A stretch of DNA of 14,006 nt from Desulfobacterales bacterium (lineage in GTDB: Bacteria; Desulfobacterota; Desulfobacteria; Desulfobacterales; DAOWNP01), in the NCBI GenBank assembly GCA_030149595.1, contig JASFBI010000004.1, forward strand, positions 1 to 14,006. The letters run 5' to 3'. The translations under genes were made by a program, and so were the position numbers. The notes under the pieces are model-generated. The model was not told where the DNA came from. It saw nothing but the letters and a program-made list of their open reading frames with translations, and made no database searches. Below are positions 8,390 through 13,925 of this stretch, piece by piece. The first letter of the stretch is position 1; the number at the start of each line of letters is the position of its first letter.

Positions 8390-8976
8390 TTTATTAACAA
8401 CATGTTTGCTTTAAATGGAAAGCGAATATCAATATGACCGGCTAAAGTCTTTTGTTCTTTTCCCATGATTAATATTTTTACAGATTCTATCCCGCAAATA
8501 TTTAAAATAAGAGAGTTAACTATGGAGTAAACAGTTAAATATTCAGATTGTACCCCACAGGGATATTTTTTGTAAATAGTATCAGACAAATCCACATATG
8601 CAGTTTTGTCGTCTGTTATGTATAATGCATTTAAAACAGTCTCTTTTGGAACAGCAGGGAGTAAATCATTGTCAGGTCCTTTAATCAAACTGTTTATTAT
8701 TTTTTGCCCCTTTACTAAAAAGGAAGTATTTGAAGTTGAACTTTGCTTTTGTGCAACAAGGTGGGTGTTTCCCTTGTTTGGAAAATAAAGAAAAAAGTCA
8801 AATTTTTTATAATCTAAAATATTACCAGCAGATAAAAAAGTAACTTCTTTATCTGCTGGTAATATTTTAGATCCTGTTTTATGGATAGACTGTCTGTCAG
8901 AATTAATATATATTAAAATTAATCCACTTGTTAAAATAACAATAAATCCATAGAAAAAGTGTTTTTTTATTTTCAT
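8386..8976 (-). CDS. Membrane-anchored GerMN-domain protein
   Basis: 196 residues from ATG at 8976. An N-terminal signal anchor covers roughly residues 6-24 ([18 protein letters not shown]). A variable linker then contains the palindrome described separately. The GerMN domain (about 85-196) shows LIKGP, a run from ETVLNALY to [14 protein letters not shown] [30 protein letters not shown] and GHID. GerMN was first seen in Bacillus GerM but is widespread in non-sporulating bacteria, where it is thought to act in the envelope. The frame extends upstream to a TTG inside the repeat at 9003, but the ATG is preferred because the first membrane segment starts just after it. No good Shine-Dalgarno is visible, and only 4 bases separate the ATG from the tandem repeats. 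The last codons overlap the EF-G start by 4 bases. A link to translation is not evident. Confidence 0.83.
   Translation of the reverse strand: MKIKKHFFYGFIVILTSGLILIYINSDRQSIHKTGSKILPADKEVTFLSAGNILDYKKFDFFLYFPNKGNTHLVAQKQSSTSNTSFLVKGQKIINSLIKGPDNDLLPAVPKETVLNALYITDDKTAYVDLSDTIYKKYPCGVQSEYLTVYSIVNSLILNICGIESVKILIMGKEQKTLAGHIDIRFPFKANMLLIK
8812..8872. repeat. 61-bp near-perfect palindrome inside the GerMN gene
   Basis: Bases 8812-8836 and 8848-8872 are exact 25-bp reverse complements. After one mismatch (8837 against 8847) pairing resumes with AAG/CTT around the centre at 8842, so the arms are effectively 29-30 bp with one mismatch. In protein it gives a mirrored pair, SKILPADK and later LSAGNILD, in the linker between the membrane anchor and the GerMN domain. 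The mRNA would form a long stable hairpin within the coding region upstream of EF-G. There is no U-tract directly after it. Confidence 0.9.
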
Positions 8977-8980
8977 AACT

Positions 8981-9060
8981 GTTTTATATGAAACCCTGTC
9001 CAACAGATCGTAATCATGAGAGTTTCAATTTTCGTTGTGGCAGATAATTCTGCCATGTAT
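8981..9060 (+). repeat. Palindromic intergenic repeat, tandem unit 1 (80 bp)
   Basis: One 80-bp unit, 73 of 80 bases identical to the next unit. It has two hairpins: an outer one with arms TGAAACYCT and AGAGTTTCA around about 21 bases, and a second one, GGCAGA-TAAT-TCTGCC. In this copy the first arm has one C where the other copies have T. The unit ends four bases before the GerMN start codon on the minus strand and so lies in that gene's leader. Confidence 0.85.
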
Positions 9061-9140
9061 GTTTTATATGAAACTCTGTCCAACAAACCGTAATCATGAG
9101 AGTTTCTATTTTTGTTGTGGCAGATAAATCGGCCATGTAT
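9061..9140 (+). repeat. Palindromic intergenic repeat, tandem unit 2 (80 bp)
   Basis: Head-to-tail with unit 1 and exactly the same length. The core is GAAACTCT, a loop GTCCAACAAACCGTAATCATG of 21 bases (9077-9097), then AGAGTTTC. The second hairpin, GGCAGATAAATCGGCC, carries one mismatch. Other family copies lie at 4776, 9141, 11573 and 12779. With only two good tandem units and no unique spacers this is not a CRISPR. Confidence 0.85.
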
Positions 9141-9250
9141 GTTATATGAAACTCTGTTCAAACGACTATAATAATTGAACTTTCATTTTTTTGCCTTGAG
9201 CTTGAAAAAATTTTTTATTCTGTAACAGCCTGTCGACCATGCATATTATA
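9141..9250 (+). repeat. Degenerate third unit of the palindromic repeat
   Basis: Starts GTTATATGAAACTCTG like the previous units, then drifts: TTCAAACGACTATAATAATTGA resembles the copy at 4776 more than the tandem pair. From 9187 it switches to the second repeat type (TTTTTTGCCTTGAGCTTGAA, later TTCTGTAACAGCCTGTC) and ends near ATTATATAAAAATTA. It seems an old or composite copy. Confidence 0.65.
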
Positions 9251-9472
9251 TAAAAATTATAATAGATAAATCTATCAGAATATTTTTTAAGTTAATACAG
9301 TTAATATGTCAAGAAAAGATACTTGGAGTCTGTCCGAGAATGCTCTTTTTCCTAAGCTCTTCGTTATTTTTTTTAAATAATGCTCGGAATACAACGGGTA
9401 TGCCTGCGTTTAAATTTATTTTTTTGCCTTGAACTTGAATTTTTATTCTGTAACAGCCTGTCTATCAGCCTG
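9182..9472. repeat. Second short repeat (two copies) in the GerMN / Lnb spacer; remainder of the 496-base gap
   Basis: Bases 9187-9234 and 9419-9462 share TTTTTTGCCTTGA(G/A)CTTGAA and TTTTATTCTGTAACAGCCTGTC, the first copy being a few A/T bases longer. A further AACAGCCTG occurs on the minus strand near 11541-11549 behind another palindromic copy, so this block may be a tail of the same composite element. Between the two copies (9251-9415) there is no gene. I see only arms TCCGAG (9333-9338) and CTCGGA (9383-9388) far apart, and a weak TTATTT/AAATAA hairpin at 9364-9380. Confidence 0.6.
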
Positions 9473-11407
9473 CTACCAGTAAATATTCCATTTAAATGTA
9501 ACTTCAGGAATATCAGATTTAAACTCCCTTTTATATGAGATATCAAGTCTTAAGCTGTTGTTTTTATTAATTTTTATATTTTGTGATAAATTAGTTGAAA
9601 AAAGTTTATGGGAATCTCCTGCTTCAAAAAACAGCTGTTTTCCGGATAACGCGATTTTCCAATTATTCCCCATCTGCTTTATTATGCCTGCTGATCCTCC
9701 GACTCCAAGACTGTAACTGTCATCAAAACGACCTCCTACCTCCAGCTCGGTTTCACACATAATATATAGCAACCCAACAGCTTTTTCCCAGGAGAACCCC
9801 CCTCCTGAATTTAATTTGTAGATCATGTGATAATCTTTTTCACCAAAATTTTTTTGTATAAATCCAGTGTTAACTTTCCATGATACAGGGCTGGAAAAAG
9901 GAGTTTTTGGTGATATGGACGTAATATTAATAAGATCAAAAGCATGGAGTTTGAACTGACTCTTTTCTGTATAATAACGCAGTGTGGTTTTTGCAAATTC
10001 AATTTCAGAGCCATCACTGTATCCTTCTCCAGGATCCATTAAATTGTGATAGGCAGGACGTATACTGATTTCAGTAAAAAAATCTCCATGTCGTAAACCC
10101 ATCCCTGTTGTCGCAAGTTTTGAACCATGTCCTAAGTCAGGCCTTACGGGTACGGGGATCTTATTTTGAAAGGAGGCTGTTTTTTTTAACTTGCTTCTCG
10201 CTTTAAGAATAGCAAGGTATTGCTGTCTGAATCTGTTTCTGTCTATTTTTTTCTTTAAGTATTTATATTTGATTTCCCTTGCAGCAAGGTCAAGGCACAT
10301 GGCTTTTGAGTTTGATTTAAAATCTTTTTTAATAAATTTGTGAAGATCTATTTTATTAAGGATAATATCCTTGATAAATTTTTTTTCACTTTTGTTGAGA
10401 AAAGATGCAGTATGATTTGTTTTTGTTGCTTCAGAGGGTCGATAAACAGTTTTTTTTACCAGTTGTTTTTTTAAGATATCTTTTACAGTGTCAGCAGGTA
10501 TAGTCCATAATTTATTATTTGTAAGATTTATACCCGGTCTTGCTGCTTCTAAAAGAAAAAGGATATTATATGAACAGTTTTCATCAAAAAAATAGTAATC
10601 AGAATAGATATTTCTTAATTCCCAAATATGCAAAAACATGCGTTCTACTTCTTTTCTATTCAGATTTAGTTCATATTCCCAAAGGTCTCTTCTTTCCAGT
10701 TCAGTGTACTCTCTTACTTTCAGGTAATAAGGAAGTATGGAGTAAAAGCCTTTGTAAAAACCAAAAATGCCTTTAAATGCAAATAGAAAACCATTTGTTT
10801 TATTATTTGTAAATGCTGCATAATTAACAGCATAGGACATTAGCTTGCTTTTATAGGGGCCCTCTATATTGATAAAGGTGTGGCCAAACATGGAAGCAGG
10901 GCTGTTAATATATGCACAGGGAAAAATCAGGGATGCAGCAACCGGCTGAGCTTTATTATACGTCTTGAGAAACTCTTTGCAGATAACAGCAGGTAGTTTT
11001 GTTTCATCAATGTCAAGCTGATCTTTAAGCCACGAATATCTTGCTGGAAACCTGCATAAAGGGTGCTCCTGGCTGTCTTTTATTGGTTGGAAAAATGATT
11101 TTAATGTTGCTGCCAGTTCATTTTCTGGGTTGTGTTTTCCATCTTCGGCCAGAAAAAATGCGGGGTCATCAATAAGGCTGGATTCTCCATTAAAGGAAGG
11201 TTTATAGTGAAGCAGAGTTTTCCAGTATGGTTTTTGGGAAAGTTTTGCAATTTTGGCTTTAAGGACAAGTCCTTTTATATAACTGTTTTCTATGGCAAAA
11301 CAGTGGTCTGTTAAAAAAATATTTATAAAAAAACAGATAAAAAAGACTTTAAAGACTGTTTGTTTTAAAGATCCTGTTTTTTGTTTATTAAATAAAATAT
11401 TATGCAA
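9473..11407 (-). CDS. Envelope protein with Lnb N-terminal (DUF4105) domain and beta-rich C-terminus
   Basis: 644 residues from a TTG at 11407. This is the only ATG/GTG/TTG in frame ahead of the signal peptide (hydrophobic 18-32, likely cut after CFA, 38), and it has no Shine-Dalgarno. A helical N-terminal region (40-130) includes PYWKTLLHY. It is followed by the DUF4105 core: SLIFPCAYINSPASMFGHTF (159-178, H176) and YFFDENCSYNILFLLEAARP (272-291, C278). The conserved His and Cys look catalytic. From about 425 to the end alternating strands (TGMGLRHGDF, YSLGVGGSAG, LSQNIKINKNNSLRLDISY) and a terminal aromatic tryptophan suggest an outer-membrane barrel. PF13387 is now named after Lnb, a Bacteroides lipoprotein N-acyltransferase, but this architecture may act on another envelope substrate. 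It stands alone between repeat blocks. Family sure, function not. Confidence 0.85.
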   Translation of the reverse strand: MHNILFNKQKTGSLKQTVFKVFFICFFINIFLTDHCFAIENSYIKGLVLKAKIAKLSQKPYWKTLLHYKPSFNGESSLIDDPAFFLAEDGKHNPENELAATLKSFFQPIKDSQEHPLCRFPARYSWLKDQLDIDETKLPAVICKEFLKTYNKAQPVAASLIFPCAYINSPASMFGHTFINIEGPYKSKLMSYAVNYAAFTNNKTNGFLFAFKGIFGFYKGFYSILPYYLKVREYTELERRDLWEYELNLNRKEVERMFLHIWELRNIYSDYYFFDENCSYNILFLLEAARPGINLTNNKLWTIPADTVKDILKKQLVKKTVYRPSEATKTNHTASFLNKSEKKFIKDIILNKIDLHKFIKKDFKSNSKAMCLDLAAREIKYKYLKKKIDRNRFRQQYLAILKARSKLKKTASFQNKIPVPVRPDLGHGSKLATTGMGLRHGDFFTEISIRPAYHNLMDPGEGYSDGSEIEFAKTTLRYYTEKSQFKLHAFDLINITSISPKTPFSSPVSWKVNTGFIQKNFGEKDYHMIYKLNSGGGFSWEKAVGLLYIMCETELEVGGRFDDSYSLGVGGSAGIIKQMGNNWKIALSGKQLFFEAGDSHKLFSTNLSQNIKINKNNSLRLDISYKREFKSDIPEVTFKWNIYW

Positions 11408-11514
11408 ATTTTTTAAAACTTATATTTGAAGTGTCAGTGGTATGTATATTAAAAATATAATCTTTAAATAAGCAATATATAGATAAAAAAGCAAATAAAA
11501 TATTAAAATTTATT

Positions 11515-11537
11515 CACGGAAAAACCTTTGAAAGGTT
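11515..11537 (-). terminator. Possible weak intrinsic terminator after the aminotransferase gene
   Basis: Read on the minus strand, AACCTTTCAAAGGTTTTTCC (11537 down to 11518) forms a 6-7 bp stem with a very small loop followed by a short T run. It lies about 90 bases after the aminotransferase stop and before the Lnb-domain gene. The stem is short and the T run only five, so termination is likely weak. The rest of 11408-11629 is A/T-rich sequence and the repeat copy at 11573. Confidence 0.3.
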
Positions 11538-11572
11538 ATCAGGCTGTTAATGGAGTTCTTAGAATTTTTTAT

Positions 11573-11626
11573 ACAAAAATTGAAACTCTCATGCTTACGG
11601 TCTGTCGACGGAGTTTCATATAAAAA
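11573..11626 (-). repeat. Palindromic intergenic repeat, half copy, minus orientation
   Basis: Reads on the minus strand TTTTTATATGAAACTCCGTC, then GACAGACCGTAAGCATGAG and AGTTTCAATTTTTGT, matching the first hairpin of the 80-bp units. Arms GAAACTC (11582-11588) and GAGTTTC (11611-11617) are exact; the next pair is T-G, a change that keeps pairing. The second hairpin (GGCAGA type) is missing. It ends about three bases from the aminotransferase stop codon. Confidence 0.8.
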
Positions 11627-11629
11627 TTG

Positions 11630-12772
11630 TTAAGAAAAATATTTTTTTAACCGCTTTATAGCTTCATCAATATTTTTAAGTGAATTGGCATAACTTATTC
11701 TGATAAATCCTTCACCTCCCGGACCAAAATCAATTCCCGGAGTCATTGCCACACCTGTCTTTTCAAGAATATCCATTGAAAGGTTCAGTGATTTTTTACT
11801 TTGATCGGGATATTTCAAAAAAACATAAAATGCACCAGCAGGATTATATCCAGGGTCAAGCCCGCACTCCTTTAAACGGTTTAAGATAAACTTCCGCCTT
11901 TTATTAAACTCCACTGCCATTTTTTTGCACTCAGCCTCTCCTTTCAAAATGGCTGTTTCACCTGCTTTTTGCACAAAATGAGCAGCTGAAATCATCAGGT
12001 TTTGATGTATTTTTGCTGCCACACTTACCCATGCAGGGTTCATTATCATGTATCCCAGCCTCCAGCCTGTCATGGCATAATATTTTGAAAGACCATTTAA
12101 AACAATACAGTTATCTGTGAAATTTAACATGGAATATGCTTCTCCCTCATATACCAGATCACTGTATATCTCATCTGAAATAATAGGAATTCCCAACGCA
12201 GCCAGTTCTTTCATGCTGTTATACGGCATTACCGTACCTGTAGGATTCATGGGAGAGTTGATTAAAACCGCCCTGGTTTTTGAAGTAATAGCTTTTTTTA
12301 CTTTATTAATGTTCAGTTGAAAACCGTCTTCTATACAAATCTTTACCCTTACGGGATTTGCCCCTGCAAGCATAGCGAGGTTATCATAACAGGGGTAGCA
12401 AATATCAGTAATTATTATCTCATGTTGTGGAGGAACAAGAAGAGAAATTGCCAGAAAAATCAGAGGAGAACATCCACAGGAAGTCAAAATCTGAGATGGT
12501 GCCAGCTTAACGGAAAATTTACGCAGGTACTTATCAACAACAGCGTGTCTAAAGGATTCTGTTCCCTGTGTATGAGTATATCTGGTTTGAGATTCCCTTA
12601 TAGCCTGGATGCCTGCATCTGAAAACATAAATTGAGTTGGAAAATCAGGCTCTCCAAATTCAAGATGGATAATATCTCTTCCTGCTTTTTCCAGTTTTTG
12701 GGCTTTGGCAAAAACATCCATTGCCAAAAAAGAACTAATATGCTCCAGATGAGAAACCGTATTTCTTTTCAT
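11630..12772 (-). CDS. Pyridoxal-phosphate aminotransferase, class I/II (aspartate aminotransferase-like)
   Basis: 380 residues from ATG at 12772. Fold-type I features: EFGEPDFPT (38-46), RYTHTQGTESFRHAVVDKY (64-82), YPCYDN (126-131), NSPMNPTGT (172-180), SDEIYSDLVYEG (199-210), PLP lysine K230 in GLSKYYAMTGWRLGY (227-241), and a C-terminal GEGFIRISYA whose arginine binds the substrate carboxylate. It transfers amino groups between amino acids and 2-oxo acids in the cytoplasm. The substrate (aspartate, alanine, aromatic or LL-diaminopimelate type) cannot be fixed from sequence alone. The frame continues upstream through ATG 12784 to a TTG at 12811, but those codons lie in or against the repeat, so 12772 is chosen because SHLEHISSFLAMDV is a usual N-terminus. 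No clear Shine-Dalgarno. Both ends touch copies of the palindromic repeat. Confidence 0.88.
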   Translation of the reverse strand: MKRNTVSHLEHISSFLAMDVFAKAQKLEKAGRDIIHLEFGEPDFPTQFMFSDAGIQAIRESQTRYTHTQGTESFRHAVVDKYLRKFSVKLAPSQILTSCGCSPLIFLAISLLVPPQHEIIITDICYPCYDNLAMLAGANPVRVKICIEDGFQLNINKVKKAITSKTRAVLINSPMNPTGTVMPYNSMKELAALGIPIISDEIYSDLVYEGEAYSMLNFTDNCIVLNGLSKYYAMTGWRLGYMIMNPAWVSVAAKIHQNLMISAAHFVQKAGETAILKGEAECKKMAVEFNKRRKFILNRLKECGLDPGYNPAGAFYVFLKYPDQSKKSLNLSMDILEKTGVAMTPGIDFGPGGEGFIRISYANSLKNIDEAIKRLKKYFS

Positions 12773-12778
12773 ATTATA

Positions 12779-12864
12779 TAACATGCATGGCAGATTTATC
12801 TGCAACAACAAAAGTTGAAACTCTCATGATTACGGTCTGTTGGACAGAGTTTCATATAAAGGTT
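12779..12864 (-). repeat. Palindromic intergenic repeat, full copy, minus orientation
   Basis: The best-preserved copy. On the minus strand: TATATGAAACTCTGTCCAAC, then AGACCGTAATCATGAGAG and TTTCAACTTTTGTTG, then GCAGATAAATCTGC-CATGCATG. Arms TGAAACTCT and AGAGTTTCA pair exactly over 9 bp, and the second hairpin has a perfect GCAGAT/ATCTGC stem. It lies directly upstream of the aminotransferase start and would be transcribed in its leader if the promoter candidate at 12932-12961 is used. Confidence 0.88.
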
Positions 12865-12931
12865 ATTTTGTGTAATCAGGATTTATATTCACTATTTTCC
12901 AACAGCTAAAAACAAATTTTTTAAAAACTTA

Positions 12932-12961
12932 TAAATACAAAAAGATCCGGCAGTGTGTCAA
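12932..12961 (-). promoter_or_regulatory. Candidate sigma-70 promoter for the aminotransferase gene
   Basis: On the minus strand TTGACA (12961-12956) is followed after 18 bases by TATTTA (12937-12932). The -35 box is perfect and the -10 only fair (TATTTA against TATAAT). Transcription would start near 12925 and place the palindromic repeat in a leader of about 150 bases. The 12773-13150 interval has no gene: it holds the repeat copy, this promoter, the first 55-bp direct repeat and the vapBC promoter. Confidence 0.4.
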
Positions 12962-12977
12962 TATCTTTTACTTTAAT

Positions 12978-13043
12978 TTAAAAAAGTTGTTCTGGAAAAA
13001 GAACTTCTTTAAGATATTCTGAAATTTCATCGGATGTATCCAT
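12978..13043 (-). pseudogene. Left direct-repeat copy: stranded 3' fragment of a minus-strand gene
   Basis: Bases 12989-13043 are identical to 13952-14006 (55 of 55). On the minus strand they read MDTSDEISEYLKEVLFPE, after which this copy diverges to QLF and stops at TAA (12978-12980). A TAG lies two codons upstream of the ATG (13047-13049), so either this is a 21-codon micro-gene or, more likely, a leftover end of the gene whose main body lies to the right of the window. No usable Shine-Dalgarno. I do not recognise the peptide. Confidence 0.55.
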
Positions 13044-13083
13044 AACCTAATATAGGCAAATTATTAATGTTCAACTCTCCCCC

Positions 13084-13112
13084 TTGACAACACGCACCAA
13101 AAGAACCATAAT
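13084..13112 (+). promoter_or_regulatory. Sigma-70 promoter of vapBC
   Basis: TTGACA at 13084-13089 (perfect -35), a 17-base spacer, and CATAAT at 13107-13112 (five of six -10 bases). Expected start of transcription is near 13119, about 32 bases before the vapB start codon. This is the best promoter in the window. Confidence 0.8.
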
Positions 13113-13122
13113 GGAACCATTA
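13109..13122. promoter_or_regulatory. Palindromic operator over the vapBC -10 and start site
   Basis: TAATGG-AA-CCATTA is a perfect 14-base inverted repeat that shares bases with the -10 box and covers the predicted transcription start. Ribbon-helix-helix antitoxins of the VapB/FitA type bind such short palindromes, alone or with toxin, to repress their own promoter. The autoregulatory role is inferred from position and family. Confidence 0.65.
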
Positions 13123-13150
13123 AGAAACTAACCTTTTGGGAGGTATTAAT

Positions 13151-13393
13151 ATGCCAAGTATAACTGTCAAAAATATTCCAGATAATGCTTACGAAATACT
13201 TAAGCAGGTCGCTACAATTAATCATCGAAGCATTAACAGCGAGATTATATGCCTAATCGAGAAAGCAACTTTAAGTAAACCTTTTTCCCCAGAGCAACAC
13301 CTGGCCTTGGCAAAACGCTCCAGAGAAAAAACAAAAAAATTCCTTCTAACCAATGATATCCTGCAAGTAGCTAAAGAAGAAGGACGCCCATGA
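13151..13393 (+). CDS. vapB: VapB/FitA-type antitoxin (ribbon-helix-helix)
   Basis: 80 residues. The N-terminus MPSITVKNIPDNAYEILKQV, followed by ATINHRSINSEIICLIEKA, is an Arc/FitA ribbon-helix-helix: one DNA-contacting strand (2-8) and two helices. The C-terminal half (45-80) is the charged tail that would block the VapC active site. An open frame reaches a TTG at 13136, but GGGAGGT at 13138-13144 is an ideal Shine-Dalgarno for the ATG at 13151. It neutralises VapC and should repress its own promoter through the palindrome at 13109. Its stop overlaps the vapC start as ATGA. Plus-strand and flanked by direct repeats, the pair looks acquired. Confidence 0.92.
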   Translation: MPSITVKNIPDNAYEILKQVATINHRSINSEIICLIEKATLSKPFSPEQHLALAKRSREKTKKFLLTNDILQVAKEEGRP

Positions 13394-13797
13394 TCGTTGT
13401 AGACACCAATATTATAAGTTATTTTTACCTCAACTCTGACTATTCACAAATTGCTGAACAAACATTTAAAAAAAATCCTATATGGTCTGCGCCACTACTC
13501 TGGAGAAGTGAATTTCGAAATGTACTGACATTCTATATTAGAAAAAAAATAATAGCATTGGCTGAGGCAATTGAAATTTTTGAATGTGCAGAAGAATTAT
13601 TAAAAGAAAATGAATATGAAATAAATTCAAAGCAAGTTTTAAGTTTGTCTCTCTCAAGTGGTTGCTCTGCCTACGATTGCGAATTTGTTAATCTGGCAAA
13701 AGATCTTGAGATTCTTCTTGTCACTCAAGACAAAAAAGTACTACACAATTTTCCTGAAACAGCAATATCTATGAGCCAATTCCTTGCAACACACTAA
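13390..13797 (+). CDS. vapC: VapC/FitB-type PIN-domain toxin ribonuclease
   Basis: 135 residues, normal PIN toxin length. The four acidic metal-binding positions are in place: D5 (MIVVDTNIIS), E41 (WRSEFRN), D96 (SAYDCEF) and D114 (VTQDKKV). VapC toxins are Mg-dependent endoribonucleases that usually cleave tRNA or rRNA and stop translation when the labile antitoxin is lost. The target here cannot be told from the sequence. It is translationally coupled to vapB through the ATGA overlap. No strong terminator follows: 13798-13925 holds only a weak ACAG/CTGT hairpin and CTTAG (13907-13911) with CTAAG (13920-13924). It appears intact, without frameshift or loss of key residues. Confidence 0.93.
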   Translation: MIVVDTNIISYFYLNSDYSQIAEQTFKKNPIWSAPLLWRSEFRNVLTFYIRKKIIALAEAIEIFECAEELLKENEYEINSKQVLSLSLSSGCSAYDCEFVNLAKDLEILLVTQDKKVLHNFPETAISMSQFLATH

Positions 13798-13925
13798 AAG
13801 CACTCGAAAAAACAGCAACAATACTGTTATGAAATAAGGTACATACATAAGAAAAGCTAACAAATCACTCAACGCTGACCCCAAGCACGGCTGTTTTTCA
13901 AATAAACTTAGCAGGCTATCTAAGC

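Noticed and set aside
8981..9140. Tandem 80-bp repeats as a CRISPR array
   Set aside because: The units abut without unique spacers, differ from each other at seven positions, and recur singly at other gene borders.
8977..9161. Upstream TTG extension of the GerMN protein (to 9003) and a 62-codon frame through the tandem repeats
   Set aside because: Both are translations of repeat DNA. The repeated motif NRVSYN/DRVSYK arises from the repeat itself, and the ATG at 8976 fits the signal anchor.
12117..12622. Plus-strand open frames inside the aminotransferase region
   Set aside because: They are antisense to a well-conserved enzyme gene and show no recognisable motif.
12773..12811. N-terminal extension of the aminotransferase to TTG 12811 or ATG 12784
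   Set aside because: These codons fall in or against the palindromic repeat and add a segment not usual for the family.
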